From the NCBI RefSeq assembly GCF_000013565.1, contig NC_007802.1, positions 1,426,001 to 1,490,000 of the forward strand: a stretch of DNA of 64,000 bases. Reading direction: 5' to 3'. How positions within the stretch are numbered: the first letter of the stretch is position 1; the number at the start of each line of letters is the position of its first letter. Below the pieces are notes generated by a model that saw nothing but the letters and a program-made list of their open reading frames with translations, was not told the DNA's origin and made no database searches. The DNA comes from Jannaschia sp. CCS1 (GTDB taxonomy: Bacteria > Pseudomonadota > Alphaproteobacteria > Rhodobacterales > Rhodobacteraceae). Below are positions 1 to 7,260 of this stretch, piece by piece. The translations under genes were made by a program, and so were the position numbers.

Positions 1-5
1 GGGCA

Positions 6-1094
6 ATGACACAGGCGCACAAACGCGATTACGGCCTGACCGGAGAGAACAGCACCCGCGCGGTCGAGATCGGGCTGGCGTCGGCTGAGTGGTATCACAC
101 GGACGTGCCGCGCAAGGTCATGAAGGGCCTGATGCGCCGCAATGATGAGGTCGCCACGCGGGATACGATCCTTTGGCTAGGGCTGATGGTGCTGACGGCG
201 CTGGGTGGGGTTTTGACCTGGGGCACCTGGTGGTGCGTGCCGTTCTTTGCGGTCTACGGCGTGCTTTACGGCTCGGCCTGTGACAGTCGCTGGCATGAAT
301 GCGGCCACGGGACGGCCTTCAAGACCCAGTGGAAGAACGATTGGGTCTATCTGCTGGCCAGCTTCATGGTGATGCGCAACCCCGTTGCCTGGCGGTGGAG
401 CCACGCCCGCCATCACACCGACACCATCATCGTGGGCCGCGATCCTGAAATCACGGTCATGCGCCCGCCCGACATCGCCCGAAAGGCGTTGGCCTTCATC
501 GGCATTCCCGATGTGGTCCAGCATTTTGCCATTCTCCTGCGCCATGCCATGGGGCGCATGTCCCCGGATGAGGCCGATTACATTCCGCCGACGGAGGTCC
601 CGAAGGTTGCGTTTTGGGCGCGGATCTTCGTTGGCGTCCACTTGGCCGCCGTCCTTGTGGCGCTTCTTAGCTGGTCGCTTCTGCCACTGATGCTGATCGG
701 TGGGCCCCGCATCTATGGCGCATGGCATATGGTGCTGGTGGGGCTGTTGCAGCACGGGGGGCTGGCGGAGGATGTGCTGGATCACCGGTTGAACTCGCGC
801 AGTGTGTATATGAACCCGGTCAGCCGCTGGTTGTATTGGAACATGAATTACCACGTCGAACATCACATGTTCCCGATGGTGCCCTATCACGCGCTGCCCG
901 CGCTGCACGCCTTGATCAAGGACGATCTGCCGCCCGCAAACCCCTCAATCGCCCATGCCTATGCCGAGATGTTGCGCGCCCTGCGCCGACAGCGCTTTGA
1001 GCCCGGCCATTATGCGCGGCGTGCGCTGCCCCCCGGTGCCCGCCCGTACCGCGAGGATTTTCACGGGGCCGACGCCCTGCCGGAGGTGAGTTGA
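6..1094 (+). CDS. MocD-like membrane fatty-acid-desaturase-fold oxygenase
   Basis: A 362-residue member of the membrane-bound di-iron desaturase/hydroxylase superfamily. The three histidine boxes are intact: HECGH at residues 97-101, HARHH at 133-137 and HVEHH at 283-287. Hydrophobic stretches around residues 55-90 and 205-235 fit the desaturase topology. The next gene encodes a Rieske ferredoxin that could supply electrons. Desaturase-like MocD and ferredoxin MocE are paired in rhizopine catabolism, where they are implicated in removing the O-methyl group. The surrounding MocA-, MocB- and MocC-like genes make oxidative O-demethylation of a cyclitol or sugar more likely than lipid desaturation; that substrate is inferred. 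The ATG is only five bases from the window edge, so any genes upstream in the operon are unseen. Confidence 0.85.
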   Translation: MTQAHKRDYGLTGENSTRAVEIGLASAEWYHTDVPRKVMKGLMRRNDEVATRDTILWLGLMVLTALGGVLTWGTWWCVPFFAVYGVLYGSACDSRWHECGHGTAFKTQWKNDWVYLLASFMVMRNPVAWRWSHARHHTDTIIVGRDPEITVMRPPDIARKALAFIGIPDVVQHFAILLRHAMGRMSPDEADYIPPTEVPKVAFWARIFVGVHLAAVLVALLSWSLLPLMLIGGPRIYGAWHMVLVGLLQHGGLAEDVLDHRLNSRSVYMNPVSRWLYWNMNYHVEHHMFPMVPYHALPALHALIKDDLPPANPSIAHAYAEMLRALRRQRFEPGHYARRALPPGARPYREDFHGADALPEVS

Positions 1095-1406
1095 ATGAGG
1101 GATTGGATTGATGTCTGCGCCGTGGATGAGGTGGAGGAGGAGGACGTGATCCGCTTTGATCACGATGGCCGTACCTTTGCCGTCTACCGAGATGAGGGTG
1201 GCGCGCCGTTCTGCACCGACGGGCTATGCACGCACGAGCAGGTGCATCTGGCGGATGGTCTGGTTCTGGAGGATGAGATCGAGTGCCCCAAGCACAATGG
1301 TCGGTTCAATTACAAGACCGGCGCTGCCCTGCGCACGCCCGCCTGTGTGGCCTTGGCGACCTATCCGGCCCGGGTTGAGGGCGGGCGGATCCAGGTTCAG
1401 GTGTGA
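1095..1406 (+). CDS. MocE-like Rieske [2Fe-2S] ferredoxin
   Basis: A 103-residue stand-alone Rieske protein. Cluster ligands are visible as Cys45-x-His47 (CTH) and Cys64-x2-His67 (CPKH), 16 residues apart, the usual spacing of the Rieske fold. There is no signal peptide, so it acts in the cytoplasm as an electron carrier. The ATG follows the stop of the desaturase-like gene directly (TGAATG), indicating translational coupling, and its own stop overlaps the next start. It most likely reduces the upstream di-iron oxygenase. No ferredoxin reductase (MocF-like) is visible, so the reductase must be upstream of the window or encoded elsewhere. Ligand spacing alone cannot exclude a different oxygenase partner. 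Confidence 0.9.
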   Translation: MRDWIDVCAVDEVEEEDVIRFDHDGRTFAVYRDEGGAPFCTDGLCTHEQVHLADGLVLEDEIECPKHNGRFNYKTGAALRTPACVALATYPARVEGGRIQVQV

Positions 1407-2125
1407 GCGATCTTGCGGGCAAGGTGATCCTGGTGACCGGTGCCGCGCGCGGAATAGGCGCGGCGATTGCCTCGGCCTGTGTGGATGCAGGGGCGGAGGT
1501 GATTGGGGTAGATCGCGACCCGGTGCCCGGTGGGATTTTGTCGGATCTATCGCAAGCCGCCGCCCCGGAGGCGGTTGTGGCGGAGGCGCTGGACCGTTCT
1601 GGTCGGCTCGACGGGCTTGTGAATGCGGCAGGCGTGACCACCCGCGCGTCTTTTCTGGACGCGGATGTTGCGCGGTTCGATCAGGTCATGGCCGTGAACC
1701 TGCGTGCGCCGTTCTTCCTGATGGCCGGGGTGATTGCACACCTTCGGGGGCGCGATGCGCCAGGATCCATCGTAAACATCCAGTCAATGAACGCCCATTG
1801 CGGCGTGCCGGATCTGGCGATTTATGCTGCCAGCAAAGGCGGGTTGCAAACGCTGACGAGGAACGCGGCGCAGACCCATATGGCGGACCGTATTCGGGTG
1901 AACGGCATCAACCTTGGCTGGGTCGCGACCGAGACCGAGCGTGCAGTTCATGGTGACAAAGGCGTGCGTTGGCTGGACGGCGAGGCGGCCAGACAGCCAT
2001 TGGGACGCTTCGTGACAGACGTGGAATGCGCGGCGCAGGCCGTCTGGATGTTGTCCGATGCCGCCCGCCCGATGAGCGGTGTGTGTCTTGATCTGGAGCA
2101 ATGGATCGCAGGCGCACCGCCCTAG
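1403..2125 (+). CDS. Short-chain dehydrogenase/reductase (SDR)
   Basis: A 240-residue classical SDR. The NAD(P)-binding motif TGAARGIG is near residues 12-19, an NAA-type motif (VNAAGV) near 70-75, and the catalytic Tyr and Lys appear in YAASK. It starts at GTG, overlapping the TGA of the ferredoxin gene by three bases. A later ATG would remove the nucleotide-binding strand, so GTG is favoured. It is the third gene of a desaturase-ferredoxin-SDR set, so it probably oxidises an alcohol of the demethylated cyclitol or sugar, or the one-carbon product; the substrate is not readable. Its 3' end overlaps the convergent LacI gene by four bases. Confidence 0.85.
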   Translation: MSDLAGKVILVTGAARGIGAAIASACVDAGAEVIGVDRDPVPGGILSDLSQAAAPEAVVAEALDRSGRLDGLVNAAGVTTRASFLDADVARFDQVMAVNLRAPFFLMAGVIAHLRGRDAPGSIVNIQSMNAHCGVPDLAIYAASKGGLQTLTRNAAQTHMADRIRVNGINLGWVATETERAVHGDKGVRWLDGEAARQPLGRFVTDVECAAQAVWMLSDAARPMSGVCLDLEQWIAGAPP

Positions 2126-3144
2126 CGCGGTGGCGCGGTAGACGCGCGCACGACCAGGTCCACCGACAACAGATCTTCCGGCGGCAGGGGCGCTTGCGGC
2201 GCGCTGATCCGCTCCAACAGACGCGCGGCGGCGGTCCGGCCCAGACGCACCCGATCCTGCCGAATGGTCGTCAGCGCGGGCACGTAAAATTCGGACATAT
2301 CAATATCATCGAAGCCCACGACCGAGATGTCATCGGGCACCCGAACACCGCCCGCCTGCAATCCCGCCATCAGTCCGAAGGCCACCATATCCGCAGCACA
2401 AAAGACGGCCGTGGGGCGGTCGTCCATGAACAGGATCTTCGCGGCCGCCTCATGTCCCGATTGGAGAGAGAAATCGCCGCGAATGATCCAGTCTTCCCGC
2501 GCCGGAAGGCCCAGACGGGTGCGTTCCTCCATCATCCCGCGCCGCCGCACCCCCGTCAGGACGTTGCCTTGCGGCCCGGTGATATGGGCGATCTTGCGAT
2601 GCCCCAGCTCGGTCAGATGCCGGATCGCCAGGCGCGCGCCCTCGGCATTATCGGATTGGATCGAGGGGAAGGTGTATCCCTCCACCCATTCGCAGGCAAA
2701 GACGATGCGCCCGTCCACACCGGCGGCCTTGCAGGCATCCAGCGCGGCCGGGCTGAGCCCGCCATCCAGCGACACGACCCCGTCGATGCGTCCGCTGATG
2801 AAGTTGCCCGCAAGCTCAGCCTTGTGCAGTGGGCGACTTTCGGTATCGGCAATCAGGACCGCATAGTCGCTGCCCGCAAAGCCATCGGAAATGCCCTGCA
2901 AGATCTCGGAATAAAAGGGTTTGCCAAGGTTTGGCACGAGGATCAGAACAGCCCCCGCCCGCTGCATGCGCAGGTTGCGGGCCGCCTGGTTGACGCGGTA
3001 TCCCGTTATCCGCACCGCCTCCAACACCGCCTCACGCGTGGTGTCCGACAAGAGCCCCGGATTCGACAACGCCCGGCTGACCGTCGCGGTGGAGACCTTG
3101 GCAACTGTCGCCACATCCTGGATCGTTGCGCTTTTCTGCGCCAT
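2122..3144 (-). CDS. LacI-family transcriptional regulator
   Basis: A 340-residue repressor-type protein. An N-terminal helix-turn-helix with the signature VSTATVSRAL spans roughly residues 8-30, followed by a hinge helix and a periplasmic-binding-protein-like effector domain. The gene lies between the desaturase/Rieske/SDR genes and the rest of the catabolic locus, transcribed oppositely to the second SDR gene. The 146-bp divergent region contains a near-palindrome with a central CG, the usual form of a LacI-family operator. It probably represses the operon starting at 3291, and perhaps the first genes, in response to the imported sugar or cyclitol. MocR, the classical rhizopine regulator, belongs to another family, so regulation differs even if the pathway is similar. 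Confidence 0.9.
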   Translation of the reverse strand: MAQKSATIQDVATVAKVSTATVSRALSNPGLLSDTTREAVLEAVRITGYRVNQAARNLRMQRAGAVLILVPNLGKPFYSEILQGISDGFAGSDYAVLIADTESRPLHKAELAGNFISGRIDGVVSLDGGLSPAALDACKAAGVDGRIVFACEWVEGYTFPSIQSDNAEGARLAIRHLTELGHRKIAHITGPQGNVLTGVRRRGMMEERTRLGLPAREDWIIRGDFSLQSGHEAAAKILFMDDRPTAVFCAADMVAFGLMAGLQAGGVRVPDDISVVGFDDIDMSEFYVPALTTIRQDRVRLGRTAAARLLERISAPQAPLPPEDLLSVDLVVRASTAPPR

Positions 3145-3201
3145 GGGGCCCCCGCGAAAGTTGAATTACGTCTTGACTCGAATCCGTCGCTGGTTCGAGT
3201 A

Positions 3202-3215
3202 TGTAATCGATTTCA
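3202..3215. promoter_or_regulatory. Candidate LacI-family operator
   Basis: TGTAATCGATTTCA is a 14-bp near-palindrome (five of six arm positions complementary) centred on CG. It lies 58 bp upstream of the repressor start and 75 bp upstream of the divergent SDR start, a placement suited to controlling both promoters. No identical copy was noticed elsewhere in the window. Confidence 0.5.
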
Positions 3216-3290
3216 GAGCCGACAAAGAAGAAAATTCTAAGGGCGGAGATCAGGGAGAAGGGGGGCGGCTTTGACCAGCCAGTCCAACAT

Positions 3291-3998
3291 ATGACCTCAG
3301 CGGCGTTTCAGGACGCGGACGTGCTTGTGGTGGGGGCCAGCCGTGGCGGGATTGGTACGGCGATTGCCCGTGCCTTTCGAGATGCCGGGGCGCAGGTGCG
3401 CATCACGGGCGTCGAGGCTGCGCCTGACCCAGATGACGGGTTCGACTACACGGCCCTCGACGTGACGGATACAGATGCCGTCCGCGCCTATGCCGATACG
3501 ATCCAATACCTTGATATCCTGGTCAATTGTGCCGCCATCACGCGGCGTGGAGAGGAGATGGATCCCGGCTTTTTCTCCCACGTACTGGACGTAAATTTAA
3601 CGGGATCGCTACGGTGTGCGGAGGCTTTGCACGATGCCTTGAAGGGCGGCTGCGTCATCAATGTGGCCTCAATGTACGCACGCTTCGGCTCGCCCCGGAA
3701 CCCGGCCTATGGGGCGTCCAAGGCGGGGGTGGAGCAATTGACCAAGTCGCTCGCCATCGCATGGGCCGAGGACGGCATCCGCGTCAACGCGATCGCGCCC
3801 GGCTTCATCGTAACGGAACAATCGGCCCGCGCGCGAGAAGACGCGACTTTTGCTGAACGTGTGACGGCGCGAACCCCCATGGGTCGGTGGGGGCAACCCG
3901 ACGATATAGCGGGGGTCGCGCTGTTTCTGGCCAGTGACGCGGCCCGGTTCGTCACGGGGGCCACGATCCCGGTCGACGGGGGATATTCGGTTGTTTGA
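3291..3998 (+). CDS. Short-chain dehydrogenase/reductase (SDR)
   Basis: A 235-residue classical SDR with the glycine-rich loop GASRGGIG near residues 16-23, the NCAA motif near residue 79, catalytic Tyr and Lys in YGASK, and the C-terminal IPVDGGYSV ending common in sugar and polyol dehydrogenases. It is the first gene of a long plus-strand operon running to 13924. The binding site around the ATG is weak: a G-rich run lies about 25 bases upstream, but no other in-frame start is better. It presumably catalyses an NAD-dependent alcohol oxidation in the pathway fed by the ABC importer. It differs clearly from the SDR at 1403, so it is not a local duplication. Confidence 0.85.
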   Translation: MTSAAFQDADVLVVGASRGGIGTAIARAFRDAGAQVRITGVEAAPDPDDGFDYTALDVTDTDAVRAYADTIQYLDILVNCAAITRRGEEMDPGFFSHVLDVNLTGSLRCAEALHDALKGGCVINVASMYARFGSPRNPAYGASKAGVEQLTKSLAIAWAEDGIRVNAIAPGFIVTEQSARAREDATFAERVTARTPMGRWGQPDDIAGVALFLASDAARFVTGATIPVDGGYSVV

Positions 3999-4007
3999 GA
4001 GGGGCTT

Positions 4008-5168
4008 ATGACGGATTTTGCAAATATCGGCGCGGTAATTGTCGGCACCGGCTTCATCGGCACGATCCACACGCAGGCCCTGCGCCGTTTGGGTGTTCAG
4101 GTGCGGGGTGTGCTGGGGTCGTCTCCCGAACGGGGTGCCGCGCGTGCGGTCGAGATGGGCGTGCCCAAGGCGTATTCGGACCTTGATGAGGTGCTGGAAG
4201 ATGCGTCCGTGGATGTGGTCCATGTGACCTCGCCCAATCACGCCCATTACGCTCAGGCTCTGGCGATTTTGCGGGCCGGCAAACATGTGATCTGCGAGAA
4301 GCCGTTGGCCATGACATCGGTGGAAAGCGCGGAAATGGTCGAGGTCGCCCGCGCCTCTGGCAAGGTTGCGGCGGTTTGCTACAACATCCGCTTCTATCCG
4401 TTGAACCAGCACGCTCACGGGATGGTTGCAGGGGGCGACTTGGGAGATATTCGTTTCGTGACAGGCCATTACCACCAAGATTGGCTCGCGAAACCAACCG
4501 ACTGGAACTGGCGTCTGGTGGCCGAAGAGGGGGGTGCCCTCCGCTCGGTCGGCGACATTGGCACCCATTGGATCGACCTGACGAGCTTCGTCACCGGCCT
4601 AAAGGCAGAGGCGGTAATGGCGGAATTGGCGACGTTTATTCCGGAGCGCCAGAAGCCAACCGGCCCGGTTGAGACCTTCAGCAGCGCCTCTGGCGATACA
4701 GAGGCCGTGCCGATGTCCACGGACGATGCCGCGATGATCGTCATCCGCTACCCGAACGGCGCGCGTGGGGTGATGTCGACATCACAGGTTAACATGGGTC
4801 GAAAGAACGCGCTGCAATGGGACGTGGCAGGGTCAAAAGCCTCGGCCGCCTGGAACAGTGAGACGCCGGACCATCTTTTTGTCGGTCATCGTGATCGCGC
4901 GAACGAGACTTTGATGCGGGATTTCACCCTGATGAATGACGCGGGCGTCGCGGCGGCCGCCTTGCCGCCCGGCCATGTGGAGGGGTTTGCGGACAGTTTC
5001 TTGAATTTCTTCAGGGCTGTGTATGCGGATGTTGAAGTTGGCGGCAGGCAAGACGGCAGCACGTGGGCCACCTTTGAAGACGGTCATTACGAGATGCGGT
5101 TTTGCGACGCCGTGGTGGTGTCTGCGAGGGAAGAGCGTTGGGTGCGGTTGGACGAGGTCGGAGGTTAA
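4008..5168 (+). CDS. Gfo/Idh/MocA-family NAD(P)-dependent dehydrogenase (MocA-like)
   Basis: A 386-residue oxidoreductase. The N-terminal Rossmann motif GTGFIGTIH is near residues 12-20, and the family's conserved CEKPLAMT segment is near residue 99, where the Lys is catalytic. The C-terminal domain supplies the substrate face (GDIGTHWIDL, with its His in the usual position). Members oxidise or epimerise sugars and inositols through a keto intermediate. A GAGGGG ribosome-binding site precedes the ATG. The stop codon lies two bases before the next start, so it is cotranscribed with the MocC-like isomerase. It is the first of four Gfo/Idh proteins in this operon. The exact substrate cannot be assigned. 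Confidence 0.9.
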   Translation: MTDFANIGAVIVGTGFIGTIHTQALRRLGVQVRGVLGSSPERGAARAVEMGVPKAYSDLDEVLEDASVDVVHVTSPNHAHYAQALAILRAGKHVICEKPLAMTSVESAEMVEVARASGKVAAVCYNIRFYPLNQHAHGMVAGGDLGDIRFVTGHYHQDWLAKPTDWNWRLVAEEGGALRSVGDIGTHWIDLTSFVTGLKAEAVMAELATFIPERQKPTGPVETFSSASGDTEAVPMSTDDAAMIVIRYPNGARGVMSTSQVNMGRKNALQWDVAGSKASAAWNSETPDHLFVGHRDRANETLMRDFTLMNDAGVAAAALPPGHVEGFADSFLNFFRAVYADVEVGGRQDGSTWATFEDGHYEMRFCDAVVVSAREERWVRLDEVGG

Positions 5169-5170
5169 CC

Positions 5171-6085
5171 ATGGAAATGGGGATATTAACTGCTCCGTTT
5201 GAGGATCTGGACCTGACCGAGGTCGCGTCCTGGGCCGGAGAGAACGGATTTTCGGCGATGGAGGTGGCGTGCTGGCCTGCCTCGGGCGGGGAAAAGCGCC
5301 GCTATGCGGGAACGTCTCACATTGATGTGGATAACTTATCCACAGATCAGGCTGCTGATATCTTGGGGCTATTGACGGAGCAGGGGATAAGTATCTCGGG
5401 TCTGGGATATTATCCCAACCCGCTCCATGCGGATCAGGATCACCGTGATGATGTGATCGGCCACCTGATGAAGGTGATCACTGCCGCCAGTACATTGGGC
5501 GTGCCGGTCGTTAACACATTCGTCGGTGGCGATCGTACGCAGACTGTTGACGATAACTGGACCCGTGCGATTGAGATCTTCAATCCCATCGTGGCCCATG
5601 CGCAAGCGTCGGGCGTGCGCCTGTGTTTTGAGAATTGCCCAATGATCTTTAGCTATGACGAATGGCCGGGCGGTCACAACATCGCCTATAGTCCAAAGAT
5701 TTGGCGGCGGATTTTCGAGCAATGGGGCGAGGCGGTCGGGATGAACTTTGATCCCTCGCATCTGATCTGGCAGTTCATCGATCAGACCCGCTTCATTAAG
5801 GAATTTGGCGAACATATGGCCCATGTCCACGCCAAAGACGTGATGGTTGACTGCGATGGGCTTTATGACAACGGGACGATGTCCACGGGTATGGGTTGGC
5901 AAATCCCACGCCTTTGCGGGCTGGGTGATGTCGATTGGAGCGGTTTTTTCGCAGGTCTTTATCGCGCGGGTTATGATGGTCCCGTCATCATTGAACATGA
6001 GGATCGGGATTTCGAGGGCACGCAGGAGCGTGTGAAGCGTGGCTTTCTGCTCGCTCGTGACGTGTTAAAGCCATACATCAAGTAA
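5171..6085 (+). CDS. Sugar phosphate isomerase/epimerase, TIM barrel (MocC/IolE-like)
   Basis: A 304-residue xylose-isomerase-like TIM-barrel protein. Metal-binding candidates are Glu in CFENCP, Asp/His in FDPSHL, His in HVHAKD and Glu in IIEHED, the usual set for AP-endonuclease-family-2 isomerases such as IolE, IolI and MocC. The ATG at 5171 is chosen because GGAGGT precedes it and the previous gene ends at 5168; an upstream in-frame extension would overlap that gene. It probably epimerises or dehydrates a keto-inositol or keto-sugar made by the adjacent dehydrogenases. The gene contains two perfect DnaA boxes in inverted orientation (5326-5344). Confidence 0.88.
   Translation: MEMGILTAPFEDLDLTEVASWAGENGFSAMEVACWPASGGEKRRYAGTSHIDVDNLSTDQAADILGLLTEQGISISGLGYYPNPLHADQDHRDDVIGHLMKVITAASTLGVPVVNTFVGGDRTQTVDDNWTRAIEIFNPIVAHAQASGVRLCFENCPMIFSYDEWPGGHNIAYSPKIWRRIFEQWGEAVGMNFDPSHLIWQFIDQTRFIKEFGEHMAHVHAKDVMVDCDGLYDNGTMSTGMGWQIPRLCGLGDVDWSGFFAGLYRAGYDGPVIIEHEDRDFEGTQERVKRGFLLARDVLKPYIK
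5326..5344. other. Inverted pair of perfect DnaA boxes inside a gene
   Basis: TGTGGATAACTTATCCACA contains the consensus DnaA box TTATCCACA on both strands, separated by one base, giving a perfect 19-bp palindrome inside the epimerase gene. Nothing nearby resembles an origin. It could be a DnaA titration site or chance. Confidence 0.45.
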
Positions 6086-6133
6086 GCTGAGTAATCATCT
6101 GATAAATATCGTTTAACAAGGGAGAAGAGACCA

Positions 6134-7150
6134 ATGAAACGACTTCTGACAACAGCTGCTGCGCTGGCCATGATGGCCCCCGCCGCCTACGCCGACGGTC
6201 ACGCGGCGTATACTATCGGCGTATCCAACACGGTACAGGGCAACGGGTGGCGCGAGCAGATGATTTGCGCCATGCGCGCCCAGGCTGCCGCTGAGGGCGA
6301 TGTCGAGGGATTGATCGTTGCGCATCGCAATACCGACGCCGCGGGGCAGCTGGAGGACCTGAACAACCTGATCGAGGCGGGCGTTGACGCCATCGTTCTG
6401 AACCCTGCAAACCCCGAAGCGCTGAACTCCGCTCTGGATGCGGCGATTGCCGCAGGGATCGTTGTGGTCGCGGTGGACGCCGGTGTGACAGCTGAAGGCG
6501 CCTACATCTTGTCTAACAACCAGGAAGAATACGCATATCTTGGTGCGCGTTGGTTGTTTGAGCAGATCGGTGGCGAGGGCGACGTCGTCTACATGCGTGG
6601 GATCGCAGGCGTCTCGGCCGATACCGACCGCGACAACGGGTTTCAGCGCGCGTTGGCGGAGTATCCGAACGTTAACGTCATTCATGAGGTTTTCACCGGT
6701 TGGCAACAGGACCAGGGCAAGCAGCAGATGTTTGATTTTCTGGCCACAGGCATCCCCTTCGATGGGGTCTGGACGTCTGGGATCGACAACGTGATTGTAG
6801 ATGCCTTTGTCGAGTCCGGTGCGCCGCTGGTGCCGATTGTTGGGGCCGACAATGCAGGTTTTGTGCAGTATCTTGCCGAGACCGAGGGCCTTGAAGGCGC
6901 AGCGGTGACCAACCCCGGATCCGTCGGCGGGGCGGGCATCGCCTTGGCGGTCGACATCCTGAATGGCGACGCGCCCGATGAGACGACGGTGCTGGTGGAC
7001 CCAGTTCTTTGGGAAAATACGACCGCCGAGGGGCAGGAAGTCATTGCCGGTGCTCTGAATCCCGATCTGGACCCCGAATGGCCGGTGTCTGTGTCTATCC
7101 CGGGCTGGACCGACTACTCCATGGCCGACATCATCGCCTGCGAAGGCTGA
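6134..7150 (+). CDS. Periplasmic sugar-binding protein of CUT2 ABC importer (RbsB/MocB-like)
   Basis: A 338-residue exported binding protein. A Sec signal peptide covers residues 1-22 or so (Lys-Arg, hydrophobic core, AYADG cleavage region), followed by a type I periplasmic-binding fold opening with YTIGVSNTVQGNGW and the hallmark segment VDAIVLNPANPEAL. It is related to ribose-, inositol- and rhizopine-binding proteins. GGGAGAAG sits just upstream of the ATG. It lies 48 bp downstream of the isomerase gene, and a strong hairpin separates it from the ATPase gene, an arrangement that usually keeps binding-protein mRNA in excess. It delivers the substrate to the membrane complex encoded at 7261-10711. 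Confidence 0.93.
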   Translation: MKRLLTTAAALAMMAPAAYADGHAAYTIGVSNTVQGNGWREQMICAMRAQAAAEGDVEGLIVAHRNTDAAGQLEDLNNLIEAGVDAIVLNPANPEALNSALDAAIAAGIVVVAVDAGVTAEGAYILSNNQEEYAYLGARWLFEQIGGEGDVVYMRGIAGVSADTDRDNGFQRALAEYPNVNVIHEVFTGWQQDQGKQQMFDFLATGIPFDGVWTSGIDNVIVDAFVESGAPLVPIVGADNAGFVQYLAETEGLEGAAVTNPGSVGGAGIALAVDILNGDAPDETTVLVDPVLWENTTAEGQEVIAGALNPDLDPEWPVSVSIPGWTDYSMADIIACEG

Positions 7151-7160
7151 CCTGACAATG

Positions 7161-7192
7161 TGGCGTTCTGACATCAATTTGTCAGAACGCCA
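7161..7192 (+). terminator. Intercistronic hairpin after binding-protein gene
   Basis: A perfect 13-bp inverted repeat (TGGCGTTCTGACA and its complement) with a six-base TCAATT loop starts 11 bases after the binding-protein stop. There is no T tract, so partial attenuation or 3'-end stabilisation of the upstream mRNA is more likely than full termination. Confidence 0.7.
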
Positions 7193-7260
7193 TGACGGTC
7201 TGTTCGCTATTCGTCAGATTGCGACGAGCGAATCAGAAATATAATAAAATCAGAGGCTTC

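Noticed and set aside
2101-3240. Long plus-strand open frame across the LacI gene (379 codons).
   Set aside because: It is antisense to a clear LacI regulator; composition lacks any domain and is typical of high-GC shadow frames.
5326-5344. Replication origin at the DnaA-box pair.
   Set aside because: Only two boxes, inside a coding sequence, with no AT-rich unwinding region or origin genes.
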